Assembly: GCA_031284645.1 (NCBI GenBank)
Contig: JAITXS010000042.1
Location: 1-9,228 of the forward strand
Direction of reading: 5' to 3'
DNA: 9,228 bases
Origin: Spirochaetaceae bacterium
GTDB lineage: Bacteria; Spirochaetota; Spirochaetia; Treponematales; Breznakiellaceae
Shown: in pieces, positions 1 to 6,622 of the stretch
Position numbering within the stretch: the first letter of the stretch is position 1
Layout of the letters: every line of letters begins with the position of its first letter
The notes under the pieces: generated by a model
Database searches by the model: none
Told to the model about the DNA's origin: nothing
What the model saw: only the letters and a program-made list of their open reading frames with translations
Translations under genes and position numbers: made by a program

Positions 1-389
1 CGTCGCTCCGTCAGACTTTCGTCCATTGCGGAATATTCTTAGCTGCTGCCTCCCGTAGGAGTTTGGGCCGTATCTCAGTCCCAATGTGGCCGTTCACCCT
101 CTCAGGCCGGCTACCTATCATAGCTTTGGTAGGCCTTTACCCCACCAACAGGCTAATAGGACGCGAGCTCATCCTTGGGCGGCACCGAAGCGCCTTTCTT
201 TATGAATCAAGATCCATAAAGATATTCGGTATTATCCGCTATTTCTAGCGGCTATCCCCAACCCTAGGGTAGATCACCCACGCGTTACTCACCAGTCCGC
301 CGCTTTCGCATTACTGCTACCCGCTCGACTTGCATGCTTAAGACGCGCCGCCAGCGTTCGTTCTGAGCCAGGATCAAACTCTCCATGAT
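1..389 (-). rRNA. 16S ribosomal RNA, 5' part (truncated by window edge)
   Basis: The minus strand carries bacterial 16S landmarks in order: the universal AGAGTTTGATCCTGGCTCAG segment at about 364-383, the helix around GTCGAGCGG, GTGAGTAACGCGTGGGTGA, GGCCTGAGAGGGTGAACGGCC, and the conserved ACTCCTACGGGAGGCAGCAG near 47-66. The text AATATTCCGCAATGG followed by GACGAAAGTCTGACGGAGC matches treponemal 16S as I remember it. Aligning the GAGTTTGAT box with E. coli numbering places the mature 5' end near 389. Only about the first quarter of the gene is present; the rest, and presumably 23S/5S, lies to the left of position 1. The identification as 16S is certain; the genus is inferred. Confidence 0.98.
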
Positions 390-704
390 ATATTCTCCAA
401 ACTACCCGAAGGCAGTCTGAATATCATTTTGAGCCGCCTGTTTTTTCTTCAGACGGAGTTTCTATCCTGCCGCATGATTAAAAATCACACAACAAGATAA
501 TTCTCATACGCTCGAAACAAAAGATGCTTTCGCATCTCTGCTTCTGGCTTATTGTTACTTGACCTTTCGGCCAAGTTAATTCTTCCATTCCCTTCCCTAA
601 GCCGAAGCTTTTTAAAGCCCCGACATGTTGACAAATAACATCGAAAAACTTTCGTTTTTCGCCCTAGCGGCGAGCACACATTTTACTGTCTCTCATCGCT
701 AAGC
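390..704 (-). other. 16S rRNA operon transcribed leader with tandem hairpins
   Basis: This is the minus-strand stretch between the inferred transcription start (~704) and the mature 16S 5' end. It holds no credible gene but several compact stem-loops. Three have a GAAA tetraloop on the RNA strand: arms 643-649/654-660, arms 557-564/569-576 (one G-U pair), and arms 522-527/532-537. A fourth pairs 434-440 with 450-456 (one G-U pair), and a UUCG mini-hairpin lies at 599-610. Such leaders usually take part in rRNA processing and antitermination. I did not find a convincing boxA, so the exact role is inferred from position alone. Confidence 0.6.
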
Positions 705-710
705 TTGTAC

Positions 711-739
711 AGCTTATTTCATTTTTATTTTACTGTCAA
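711..739 (-). promoter_or_regulatory. rRNA operon promoter (sigma70-type)
   Basis: On the minus strand a perfect -35 box TTGACA (734-739) is followed by a 17-bp spacer and TAAGCT (711-716) as the -10 box, predicting a start near 704. The DNA immediately upstream (about 740-800) is very rich in A/T runs, as expected for an UP element of a strong rRNA promoter. The spacing and the location before the 16S gene support the call; the -10 box is only a partial match to TATAAT. Confidence 0.65.
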
Positions 740-917
740 GTTGTTTTTCAAATAATTTTTATTTTTTCTAAAATATTTTAAAAACTACTTATCAAAAGCT
801 AAGTACTACTTTGCTGCCCGTACTTTTGATTGTTTCCAGCACCTAAACTGTAATGTCATAATGCCGAAAAACAAATTTTTTGTCAAGCTAAAATTTACGG
901 AAATTCGCAGAAAATGA

Positions 918-944
918 TTGAAAGTCTGTAATTCTTGTTATAAT
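918..944 (+). promoter_or_regulatory. Candidate promoter for the structured RNA at 951-1131
   Basis: A perfect TATAAT lies at 939-944 on the plus strand, with TTGAAA at 918-923 as a -35 candidate (15-bp spacer, short). An alternative -35 at 916-921 (GATTGA) gives 17 bp but a weaker match. The start would be near 951. No plus-strand protein gene follows; what follows is a run of stable hairpins, which suggests the promoter drives a non-coding RNA. The region between this site and the rRNA promoter (about 745-915) is AT-rich and I see no gene in it. Confidence 0.5.
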
Positions 945-950
945 AAAGAA

Positions 951-1131
951 TTAAACATGAAATTTATATTCCGGTTCTCCCTGTTAGAGCCCAAAATGGC
1001 TCCCCTCCTGACGGATTGAGCGACAAGAGGGAGAAATTTCCCGCGCAAGGGATAGAAGCGGAAATCCTTTTTTATCGCGAAAGCGGTAAAAAAGATTGGA
1101 GCGGATAGCCCGTTCCCCGCCTGCGGCGGGG
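951..1131 (+). ncRNA. Putative structured small RNA, Flavo-1-like
   Basis: This non-coding stretch folds into consecutive stems on the plus strand: 987-991/998-1002 (GAGCC/GGCTC), 1003-1007/1027-1031 (CCCTC/GAGGG), and a long arm closed by GGG 1049-1051 with CCC 1109-1111. Inside that arm, 1063-1066 pairs with 1094-1097, then an 11-bp stem 1068-1078/1083-1093 carries a GAAA tetraloop. A GC-rich hairpin follows, CCCCGCC 1115-1121 with GGCGGGG 1125-1131. The large internal loop is nearly symmetrical and has GCGGA on both sides (AGCGGAAAT and AGCGGATAG). This layout recalls the Flavo-1 RNA motif of Rfam, reported mainly from flavobacteria with some spirochaete members. The match is from memory, not a search. 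A plus-strand promoter sits directly upstream. The exact ends are uncertain. Confidence 0.5.
1115..1131. terminator. GC-rich hairpin between convergent transcripts
   Basis: A 7-bp GC stem with a 3-nt loop (1115-1121/1125-1131) lies 35 bp beyond the glycosyltransferase stop codon and at the 3' end of the putative plus-strand RNA. It could end transcription for either side. Neither strand has the T-tract expected of an intrinsic terminator, so it may simply be the last helix of the RNA. Confidence 0.25.
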
Positions 1132-1165
1132 ATGCGCCCTGCTTTATCGGAGATTCAATGTTTCG

Positions 1166-2383
1166 TTATTTCTTTTTATATGAGTCAAGGGTTTTTTGAT
1201 AGACGTTGATGAGTTTAACTGCCATAGTATCAATAAGCCAGTTTTGTGCGTGTTCTTTGGCGTCATACACCTTTCTTTTATATAATTCAGGGTCTTCAAG
1301 CAGGGCAAGGACTTTATCGGTAAACTCACCGGGATCATTGTGAACCATAAAACCGCCGTTATCGCCGCCCATTACCATAATTGTTCCCATTGAGCCTATT
1401 GCGACAACGGGAATACCGGAATACATGGCTTCAACGGTGACGAGGCCTTGTGTTTCTGTTAAAGAGGGGAAGACAAAAATATGAGACATGGCATAGGTTA
1501 ACCCTAAATCGACTCTATCGAGATAACCGGTGAACACGCAGTGATCTTGCAGTCCCAATTTTTCGCTTGTTTGCATTAATTCATCGTGATACGGGCCGTT
1601 CCCTATGATCAATAGTACAACATCATCCCGTTTTTCTATAATACGGGGTAATATATGAAGCAGGAAATCAATATTCTTTTCTTTTGTTATCCGTCCGGCG
1701 AATATTAATATTTTTTTATGCGCTAATACCGGATGGATCTGCTCGAATCTTCTTTTAAAGGAATCTTTTTGTAATTGGGTAAAATCCAAATATTTTGGAT
1801 CAATACCGGTGGGTAAAAGAAAGGTTTGTTTTTTTATTTTATATTTCTTGATAAGTTCCGCAACTTGTGTGGTAGGGGCGATGATAACATCGGTCCGTTT
1901 AAGCATGTATTTTATAATATTTCGCGCTATAAATTTGACAAAGGGGAGCGGGAACATATAGAAATAATTACCGCCGTATTCTTCCCATAGGGTGTGAAAT
2001 GTATAAACAACGGGTATTTTATAATGCCGCGCGCAATAAAAGCCAAATTTCGCCAGCATAAATTCAGTGTTAAGATGAATGATATCCGGCGCAAATGTGC
2101 CGATCTGTTTCGCGACCCAAAAGACTTTATGAAAATGAGCGACCCTGTCTTCTTTTGAAAGCACAAACGTAAATGACGGTACTTGTATTATTTCCGGCTG
2201 CAGTTCCGGTGTTTCTGTCTGATCGGATGATATTCGTTTAAGTCCCATTGTATCAGGATAAGCGGCGCAAACGATAAGTACCTTATGCCCAAGTCGTAAA
2301 AGAGCGTGTGAAAACGCATCTATGGAAACGGTAACGCCGTTGACTCGGGGCCAATAAGCATCCGTAAATATCGCGATTTTCAT
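1166..2383 (-). CDS. GT4-family (group 1) glycosyltransferase, 405 aa
   Basis: This is a two-domain GT-B glycosyltransferase of the group 1 (GT4) type, a cytoplasmic or membrane-associated enzyme moving a sugar from a nucleotide donor. The start MKIAIFTDAYWPRVNGV (1-17) is the usual N-terminal strand and NGV loop of this family, and HTLWEEYGG (130-138) fits the acceptor-side domain. FAGRITKEKNID (228-239) begins the donor-binding domain, with GNGP near 261-264. E310 and E318 in TETQGLVTVEA form the E-x7-E signature. The length is full for the family. Related treponemal proteins are often annotated as 1,2-diacylglycerol 3-glucosyltransferase, so a glycolipid product is plausible but not proven; other sugar acceptors are possible. 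No clear Shine-Dalgarno stands before the ATG, but the protein start fits the family well. It probably stands alone: the next minus-strand gene is 148 bp upstream. Confidence 0.93.
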   Translation of the reverse strand: MKIAIFTDAYWPRVNGVTVSIDAFSHALLRLGHKVLIVCAAYPDTMGLKRISSDQTETPELQPEIIQVPSFTFVLSKEDRVAHFHKVFWVAKQIGTFAPDIIHLNTEFMLAKFGFYCARHYKIPVVYTFHTLWEEYGGNYFYMFPLPFVKFIARNIIKYMLKRTDVIIAPTTQVAELIKKYKIKKQTFLLPTGIDPKYLDFTQLQKDSFKRRFEQIHPVLAHKKILIFAGRITKEKNIDFLLHILPRIIEKRDDVVLLIIGNGPYHDELMQTSEKLGLQDHCVFTGYLDRVDLGLTYAMSHIFVFPSLTETQGLVTVEAMYSGIPVVAIGSMGTIMVMGGDNGGFMVHNDPGEFTDKVLALLEDPELYKRKVYDAKEHAQNWLIDTMAVKLINVYQKTLDSYKKK

Positions 2384-2471
2384 ATTTTATTTAATACTAC
2401 TTATCCGGCAAAAAAGCAATGAGGTAATAAAACGGTGGTTAAACCGGTAATAATGAGAGTCCGGGGTATAC

Positions 2472-2519
2472 GTTACCAGTCCTGCCCTACCTGAACCCCA
2501 AACCCTATTATTCTTGAGC
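2472..2519 (-). repeat. Intergenic repeat copy R1
   Basis: This is one of three related copies (see 3564-3610 and 6668-6730), recognisable by the plus-strand core tACCAGTCcTGC followed by C-rich text. It lies 3' of the 305-aa lipoprotein gene. Read on the minus strand at 2473-2505 it gives GFGVQVGQDW and a TAA stop. A TCCGGGG unit just to its left resembles the G-rich heptamers near the lipoprotein starts. Confidence 0.6.
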
Positions 2520-2531
2520 TTCCGGCGTTTG

Positions 2532-3449
2532 TTACTTCACTTCGACATCACATCTCGCCGTTATCCCTCCATCCATTGTTCTTACCGTTATGGCCGCCTT
2601 GCCGCTTGCTTTAAGCGTTACTTTACCATCATTGCTTACTGCTGCCACGTCCGGACTGCTTGATTTCCACGTTATTGTTTTATTTGTCGCGTTAGGCGGG
2701 TATATCGTCGCTATCAAGCTAATCGTGTCATTCACCATCCCCGTTATGGCGATCCTGTCAATATCTATATCCGTCACCGGGACCGACTTTACCGTTACCG
2801 TGCATGTCTTCGAGAATGTTCCCCGGCTCATATCTTTTGCTGTTATTACCGTCGTTCCCGGCGCTACGAGGATTACCATCCCGTTGACTACTTTCGCTAC
2901 GTTTTCATTCATTGATGTCCAGCTTACCCCCTTGTCCGTCGCATCAGGCGGCTCCACCACCGCATTCAGGACAACGATATCCTGCGCTATCCCCTCTATG
3001 TTCTTCCTGTCCAGACTCAGTCCCGCTGCCTCCACGACAGTATTCCTTACCCGTACCGTGCGGCTGTCGCTATATCTCCCATTGCTCGTCTTTGCCGTTA
3101 TCCGTGCATCTCCCTCTCTTAGCAGCGTGACAATCCCGCTGTCCCTTCCCACTTCCGCCACATCCGGCGCGTCCGATTCCCAGATAATCTCCGTGTCTGC
3201 CGCATTTTCCGGCTCCACCATCGCGCTTAACGTTATAAGCGTTCCCACACCGCCCCCACGCTCCCCGCTGCCCTCTATGCGGAGCGAGCTAAGCGTTACG
3301 CCGCCCCCTGCGTCGGGATTATTGTTCCCGGGCTCGGATTTCTTCCCCAGCAAGGAGTCCACCATCCAATTGTTCTCACACGAGACTACGCCGTCCAGGA
3401 CAAAAGCCAAAGCAACTATAATCACCATTATTTTCTTTATATACGTCAT
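2532..3449 (-). CDS. Lipoprotein with three bacterial Ig-like (BIG2) repeats, 305 aa
   Basis: This is a predicted surface or periplasm-facing lipoprotein. The N-terminus is a signal peptide with Lys5-6, a hydrophobic core at about 7-18 and a lipobox VVSC, so Cys24 would be lipidated. A short linker to ~50 is followed by three Ig-like repeats at about 52-136, 138-221 and 222-305. Each shows the BIG2 pattern: a leading L-x-I/L strand, V-x-P-x-[ND]-A-[TA]-[DN]-x-x-I/V-x-W, a middle [DE]xVAxV, and x-ITAKT or ITVRT. It consists almost wholly of Ig repeats and lacks the C-terminal module of its paralogue at 4862-6601. Residues 1-211 are nearly identical to that paralogue apart from a 7-residue insertion (NNNPDAG region); the third repeat has diverged. 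AAGGA six bases before the ATG supports the start. BIG2 proteins are often adhesins; adhesion here is inferred. Confidence 0.9.
   Translation of the reverse strand: MTYIKKIMVIIVALAFVLDGVVSCENNWMVDSLLGKKSEPGNNNPDAGGGVTLSSLRIEGSGERGGGVGTLITLSAMVEPENAADTEIIWESDAPDVAEVGRDSGIVTLLREGDARITAKTSNGRYSDSRTVRVRNTVVEAAGLSLDRKNIEGIAQDIVVLNAVVEPPDATDKGVSWTSMNENVAKVVNGMVILVAPGTTVITAKDMSRGTFSKTCTVTVKSVPVTDIDIDRIAITGMVNDTISLIATIYPPNATNKTITWKSSSPDVAAVSNDGKVTLKASGKAAITVRTMDGGITARCDVEVK
2814..3449 (-). repeat. Duplicated segment, copy 1 (lipoprotein N-terminal module)
   Basis: This 636-bp block is nearly identical to 5987-6601 (615 bp). By eye only scattered substitutions separate them, plus one 21-bp (7-codon) length difference around the linker after the lipobox. 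Similarity drops sharply left of 2814, inside codon ~211, and continues loosely to the right into the untranslated leader. This is a recent intragenomic duplication or gene conversion. Confidence 0.9.
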
Positions 3450-3461
3450 ATTTTTCCTTAA

Positions 3462-3548
3462 TAGGGTAATTGAGTCTGGGGTCTGGGGTTTTGATTTTAT
3501 CCGCTTACCTTATACCCTATACCCTTGACCCAAGCCCCAATTACTCTA
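3462..3548. repeat. Imperfect inverted repeat between surface-protein genes
   Basis: The 28-bp arm 3462-3489 matches the reverse complement of 3521-3548 at 22 of 28 positions by my count, around a 31-bp loop. It lies in the leader of the 305-aa lipoprotein gene, 12 bp before its start codon, so it could fold in the mRNA or act as a terminator for the upstream gene. The arm text (TAGgGTAATTG then G-runs) also occurs in direct orientation before the paralogue at 6613-6640. Confidence 0.6.
3475..3488 (+). repeat. G-rich heptamer TCTGGGG x2
   Basis: These are two perfect tandem copies of TCTGGGG on the plus strand, i.e. C-rich in the lipoprotein mRNA, about 25-40 bp before its ATG. The equivalent position before the paralogous gene carries three copies of TATGGGG. 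Confidence 0.85.
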
Positions 3549-3563
3549 CTTTGGAGTTTAGCT

Positions 3564-3610
3564 TTTGCCAGTCTTGCTTTACCCAATACCCCAAACCCTA
3601 CTACCCTACT
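3564..3610 (-). repeat. Intergenic repeat copy R2
   Basis: This is the second copy of the three-copy element, directly after the stop codon of the 411-aa gene. On the minus strand, 3568-3597 reads GLGYWVKQDW, but here the stop codon of the other copies is replaced (TAA to CAA), so the frame would run on for a few residues. Confidence 0.6.
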
Positions 3611-4845
3611 TATCCTTCCAGTCGATAGCCAAATGCCAGTCCCGCACCGATCTCGATCATATAACCACCCCGTATATACGGCTCAAGGTAAAAGTTTCCC
3701 AGAGTAAAGCGAGCCCCAAGGCTTATATCCATAAGTACACTCGCTGCCGATTTTTCCCGCATCTCCGTAAACGTTATCCCGCCTAGTCCCAATTGGGCGA
3801 ATATTCCCCAACTCTCCCGCTTGTACGGCAGGTAATATCTCCCGTACAAGAGCCCTTCGAAGTATTCTATGCCCCGCAGATCGTTCCCGTATATGCCCTT
3901 TACCCCGACGGTAAAAGCCTGCCTGATCTCATATCCGGCTATAAGACCTGCTCCCGGTGTCCAGCCTTGGCGGGTCGCCTTGTTCCCTTCACACAAAAGT
4001 CCTATTGAAAGCGGGCTTGCCTGACTATGGGCTTTTTCTCCTGTTCCCTCGCGAGAACCAAGGCTCTCCTCTACGAGCTCTCCGCTATCGCTTGCCGCAG
4101 TGCTCTTTCTTTTGTTTACCGCATCTTTATCGGGTTTGGTTTCGGCGGTAAGAACCTCGTTTTTAACGGAATTTTTGATTTCAGCCTCTATTGTTTTTTG
4201 ACCTTCCGGATTTGCCGTCACCGCGGCTTCGATGCTTTTGTTTACGGCACCCTTGAGGGGAGGAAGTTCTCTCGCAGCAAGGGCATTTCTATCTGTAGTA
4301 CTATGGGGGGCCATTTCACTTTTTGATCTCTGCCGGGCGCTTTTTGAATCAGGGGCTGCGTTCTCTGTACTCCCGCCTGGTTTTATTTTCAGCCCCCCGG
4401 GGCCTGTCGGCCCTTCTCTTGTTGCGGGCACAAGAGAACTGTCTGTGTTTGCTGCCTCTTTGGGTACTTCGGCCTCATGTGCGGTCTTCTCTATGGCGGA
4501 CGCCTCCTGCTCTGTTTCGCCAATCACGGAGAGTCTCTCTGCGGGCACTATTTTGCCGACATCCACCACCCCCGGCGTTGTGCTTGATTGAACGCTCGTA
4601 TCTGTCCCGTTTGCCGCAGGTAAGATTCCGTCCGCGGTCTTTTTTTGATCTGCCTCGTTCACTATCTCTGAATCAGGGATTGCACGTTCTTTGTGCCCGT
4701 CAAAGCTTGGTTCCATCGCAGTTTCCGTTATTTCCTGCGTCTCATTTTTACACCGCGAAGGCAGCAAAAAGGTACATACCGCTGCTATCACAACCAGCGC
4801 CAAAACGATCTTGAGTAGTGCCTTTCCTCTGTTTGTTTTCTGCAT
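3610..4845 (-). CDS. Membrane-anchored protein with long hydrophilic linker and C-terminal beta-barrel-like domain, 411 aa
   Basis: I do not recognise this as a named family. Residues 1-10 are basic, 11-28 form one hydrophobic segment (transmembrane anchor or uncleaved signal), and Cys24 or Cys32 could in principle be lipidated, though neither has a good lipobox. Residues ~33-276 are low-complexity and hydrophilic, rich in E, K, T, S and A, and probably disordered. Residues ~277-411 show alternating hydrophobic/polar strands with aromatics and glycine turns (AGYEIRQAFTVGVKGIYG, YGRYYLPYKRESWGIFAQLG, FYLEPYIRGGYMIEIGAGLAFGYRL), as in small outer-membrane beta-barrels of the OmpA/OMP_b-brl type. 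It starts 16 bp after the upstream lipoprotein stop, with AAGG eight bases before the ATG, so the two genes are probably co-transcribed and coupled. It may link the outer membrane with the cell interior or surface; this is inference. Confidence 0.85.
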   Translation of the reverse strand: MQKTNRGKALLKIVLALVVIAAVCTFLLPSRCKNETQEITETAMEPSFDGHKERAIPDSEIVNEADQKKTADGILPAANGTDTSVQSSTTPGVVDVGKIVPAERLSVIGETEQEASAIEKTAHEAEVPKEAANTDSSLVPATREGPTGPGGLKIKPGGSTENAAPDSKSARQRSKSEMAPHSTTDRNALAARELPPLKGAVNKSIEAAVTANPEGQKTIEAEIKNSVKNEVLTAETKPDKDAVNKRKSTAASDSGELVEESLGSREGTGEKAHSQASPLSIGLLCEGNKATRQGWTPGAGLIAGYEIRQAFTVGVKGIYGNDLRGIEYFEGLLYGRYYLPYKRESWGIFAQLGLGGITFTEMREKSAASVLMDISLGARFTLGNFYLEPYIRGGYMIEIGAGLAFGYRLEG

Positions 4846-4861
4846 TCTTCTATACCTTGAA

Positions 4862-6601
4862 TTACTTTACACAGAAAGCAGGAGCCACGCCGCCGATATC
4901 GTCCGCACGGAGGTTGTTGCCTCCGATACTCCCGTTGGAAGCCACAACGAAAACAGTGGTAGTAAATTGGCGATACGGAGATGCTAACCAATAAGGGATA
5001 TTATTGTCTGTGAACTTTTTCCGCCTCTGGGGGCCGGTATAATACTCTAATCGTGCCTGATTTGCCTCATTCTCCCATTCGGCGGGTGGATTCTGACTCC
5101 CCGTGAGCTCCCATACGGTCGGTATCCATAACTTATCATGTATCAAATCAACGAAATTCGGTAACGTACCCCTATTGGACATATACCTCTTCGGTGCCCA
5201 GATTATCTGATCATTATCCAGCGGAACTCCGGCGTTTTTTAACCCGTCTGAAAATGCCCCTGCCAGATAGACTTTGAGCTCGCTCGTCTTATAACTCTTA
5301 TTCGTGGCGGATTTTTCCCTGCGGTGATTCCCCGGGCAGCCGGCAAACTGCATCACAATATGCGGTATGACCGGATCCGGGCCCATCGGCTCCATATTCC
5401 CGGACCCACCGTACAGGCCCTGTCCGTTAAACGAGTTTATTCCCACTACCAGCAAGCGCAGCTGACTTGGGTCTGTGATTGATCGTATCTTCCCGTACTC
5501 CGGTCTATCATCATCAACAGGGTATCCCGCTACCGTCAGCCCCGGCAGATCGATATAATCGCCCAGCGCTATCACAGCCCCCACATCAACCGGATCCCGC
5601 CCTTGCAAATAATTGTGTATCTGTGTAAAGGTATCGCTTACTTTGACCACATCATCCGCTCCCTGCGCCTGGAATTTTATCTTTAAATCCGCGCTGGTTT
5701 TATCCAATGCTTTAACCTGACATCTCGCCGTCTTAGATCCGTCCTCTGTCCTCACCGTTATTGTCGCATTCCCCAGTGATTTTAGTGTTACTACCCCATC
5801 ACTCACCGTCGCAATACGCTCATCGCTTGAATGCCAAGTGAGCGTTTGATTTGCCGCATTCCCGGGATATACCGTTGCGATCAAATTAATCGTGCCGCTG
5901 TCCGCTCCCACTATAAGGCTTTTATTCAGCCTTACTCCGTAAACCTCCACCGGTACCGCCGTAACTGTAACCATACAGCCTGCCAGGAATGTTCCCCGGC
6001 TCATGTCTTTCGCTGTTATTACCGTTGTTCCCGGAGCTGCGAGGATTACCATCCCGTTGACTACTTTCGCTACGCTTTCATTCATTGATGTCCAGCTTAC
6101 CCCCTTGTCCGTTGCATCAGACGGCTCCACCACCGCATTCAGGACAACGATATCCTGCGCTATCCCCTCTATGTTATTCCTGTCCAGACTCAGTCCCGCT
6201 GCCTCCACGACAGTATTCCTTACCCGTACCGTGCGGCTGTCGCTATATCTCCCGTTGCTCGTCTTTGCCGTTATCCGTGCATCTCCCTCTCTTAACAGCG
6301 TGACAATCCCGCTGTTCCTTCCCACTGCCGCCACATCCGGCGCGTCCGATTCCCAGATAATCTCCGTGTCTGCCGCATTTTCCGGCTCCACCATCGCGCT
6401 TAACGTTATAAGCGTTCCCACGCCGCCCCCACGCTCCCCGCTGCCCTCTATGCGGAGCGAGCTAAGCGCTACGCTGTTCCCGGACTCGGATTTTTTCCCC
6501 AGTAAGGAGTCCACCATCCAATTGTTCTCACACGAGACTACGCCGTCCAGGACAAAAGCCAAAGCGGCTATAATCATCATTATTTTTTTTATATACGTCA
6601 T
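4862..6601 (-). CDS. Ig-repeat lipoprotein with DUF6273-like C-terminal module, 579 aa
   Basis: This is a predicted lipoprotein with the same N-terminus as the 305-aa protein: a basic start, a hydrophobic core and the lipobox VVSC with Cys24. Three BIG2-type repeats lie at about 45-129, 131-214 and 216-298. A separate module at ~304-579 follows, with LWIPTVWELTG (491-501), YWLASPY (537-543), FVVASNGSIGG (551-561) and the terminal GGVAPAFCVK. That last pattern (WL-SP, then V--NG, then GV-PAF) resembles DUF6273, a family of unknown function often found behind Ig-like repeats. The start chosen is the inner ATG at 6601: GAGGAA six bases before it is a good ribosome site and the paralogue starts there. 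The upstream in-frame ATG at 6613 lies on that site and has none of its own. It is first in an apparent operon with the 411-aa gene. Binding or adhesion at the cell surface is inferred. Confidence 0.9.
   Translation of the reverse strand: MTYIKKIMMIIAALAFVLDGVVSCENNWMVDSLLGKKSESGNSVALSSLRIEGSGERGGGVGTLITLSAMVEPENAADTEIIWESDAPDVAAVGRNSGIVTLLREGDARITAKTSNGRYSDSRTVRVRNTVVEAAGLSLDRNNIEGIAQDIVVLNAVVEPSDATDKGVSWTSMNESVAKVVNGMVILAAPGTTVITAKDMSRGTFLAGCMVTVTAVPVEVYGVRLNKSLIVGADSGTINLIATVYPGNAANQTLTWHSSDERIATVSDGVVTLKSLGNATITVRTEDGSKTARCQVKALDKTSADLKIKFQAQGADDVVKVSDTFTQIHNYLQGRDPVDVGAVIALGDYIDLPGLTVAGYPVDDDRPEYGKIRSITDPSQLRLLVVGINSFNGQGLYGGSGNMEPMGPDPVIPHIVMQFAGCPGNHRREKSATNKSYKTSELKVYLAGAFSDGLKNAGVPLDNDQIIWAPKRYMSNRGTLPNFVDLIHDKLWIPTVWELTGSQNPPAEWENEANQARLEYYTGPQRRKKFTDNNIPYWLASPYRQFTTTVFVVASNGSIGGNNLRADDIGGVAPAFCVK
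5987..6601 (-). repeat. Duplicated segment, copy 2 (lipoprotein N-terminal module)
   Basis: This is the partner of 2814-3449. It covers the signal peptide, lipobox, the first two Ig-like repeats and the start of the next junction. Homology ends abruptly at the codon for Phe of SRGTF; beyond it the third Ig repeats of the two proteins are only distantly alike. It lacks the 21-bp linker insertion of copy 1. Confidence 0.9.
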
Positions 6602-6611
6602 ATTTTTCCTC
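6602..6611 (-). promoter_or_regulatory. Ribosome binding site deciding the start of the 579-aa lipoprotein
   Basis: On the minus strand GAGGAA (6611-6606) precedes the ATG at 6601-6599. The same AGGAAAAAT-ATG arrangement occurs before the paralogue at 3449. An in-frame ATG at 6613 overlaps this site and has only C/A-rich text upstream, so it is unlikely to be the start. Confidence 0.7.
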
Positions 6612-6622
6612 ATAGAGTAATT

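Noticed and set aside
485..679. 64-codon minus-strand open frame upstream of 16S
   Set aside because: It lies wholly within the transcribed rRNA leader and its sequence is accounted for by hairpin arms.
740..917. Small gene or tRNA in the AT-rich gap upstream of the rRNA promoter
   Set aside because: I saw no cloverleaf, no T-loop consensus, and no open frame with a ribosome site; the region fits an UP element and spacer.
2590..3528. 312-codon plus-strand open frame opposite the 305-aa lipoprotein
   Set aside because: It is the antisense image of a BIG2 lipoprotein gene with a clear signal peptide and ribosome site; the plus-strand protein is low-complexity (S/T/P/V rich). The same shadow recurs at 6003-6620 opposite the duplicated copy.
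2456..3610. CRISPR array or insertion sequence in the repeat-rich gaps
   Set aside because: Repeats are short, uneven in spacing and degenerate; there is no transposase, cas gene or regular spacer pattern.
4323..4814. 163-codon plus-strand open frame opposite the linker of the 411-aa protein
   Set aside because: It is rich in R, L, S and P, has no domain or ribosome site, and is explained by the biased codons of the opposite strand.
4862..5000. Diversity-generating retroelement variable region at the 3' end of the large lipoprotein
   Set aside because: No reverse transcriptase, template repeat or accessory gene is in the window, and the AAC codons are few; the ending also fits the ordinary DUF6273 pattern.
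6602..6613. Upstream ATG (6613) as start of the 579-aa lipoprotein
   Set aside because: It overlaps the ribosome site used by the inner ATG, has no site of its own, and the paralogue starts at the inner position.
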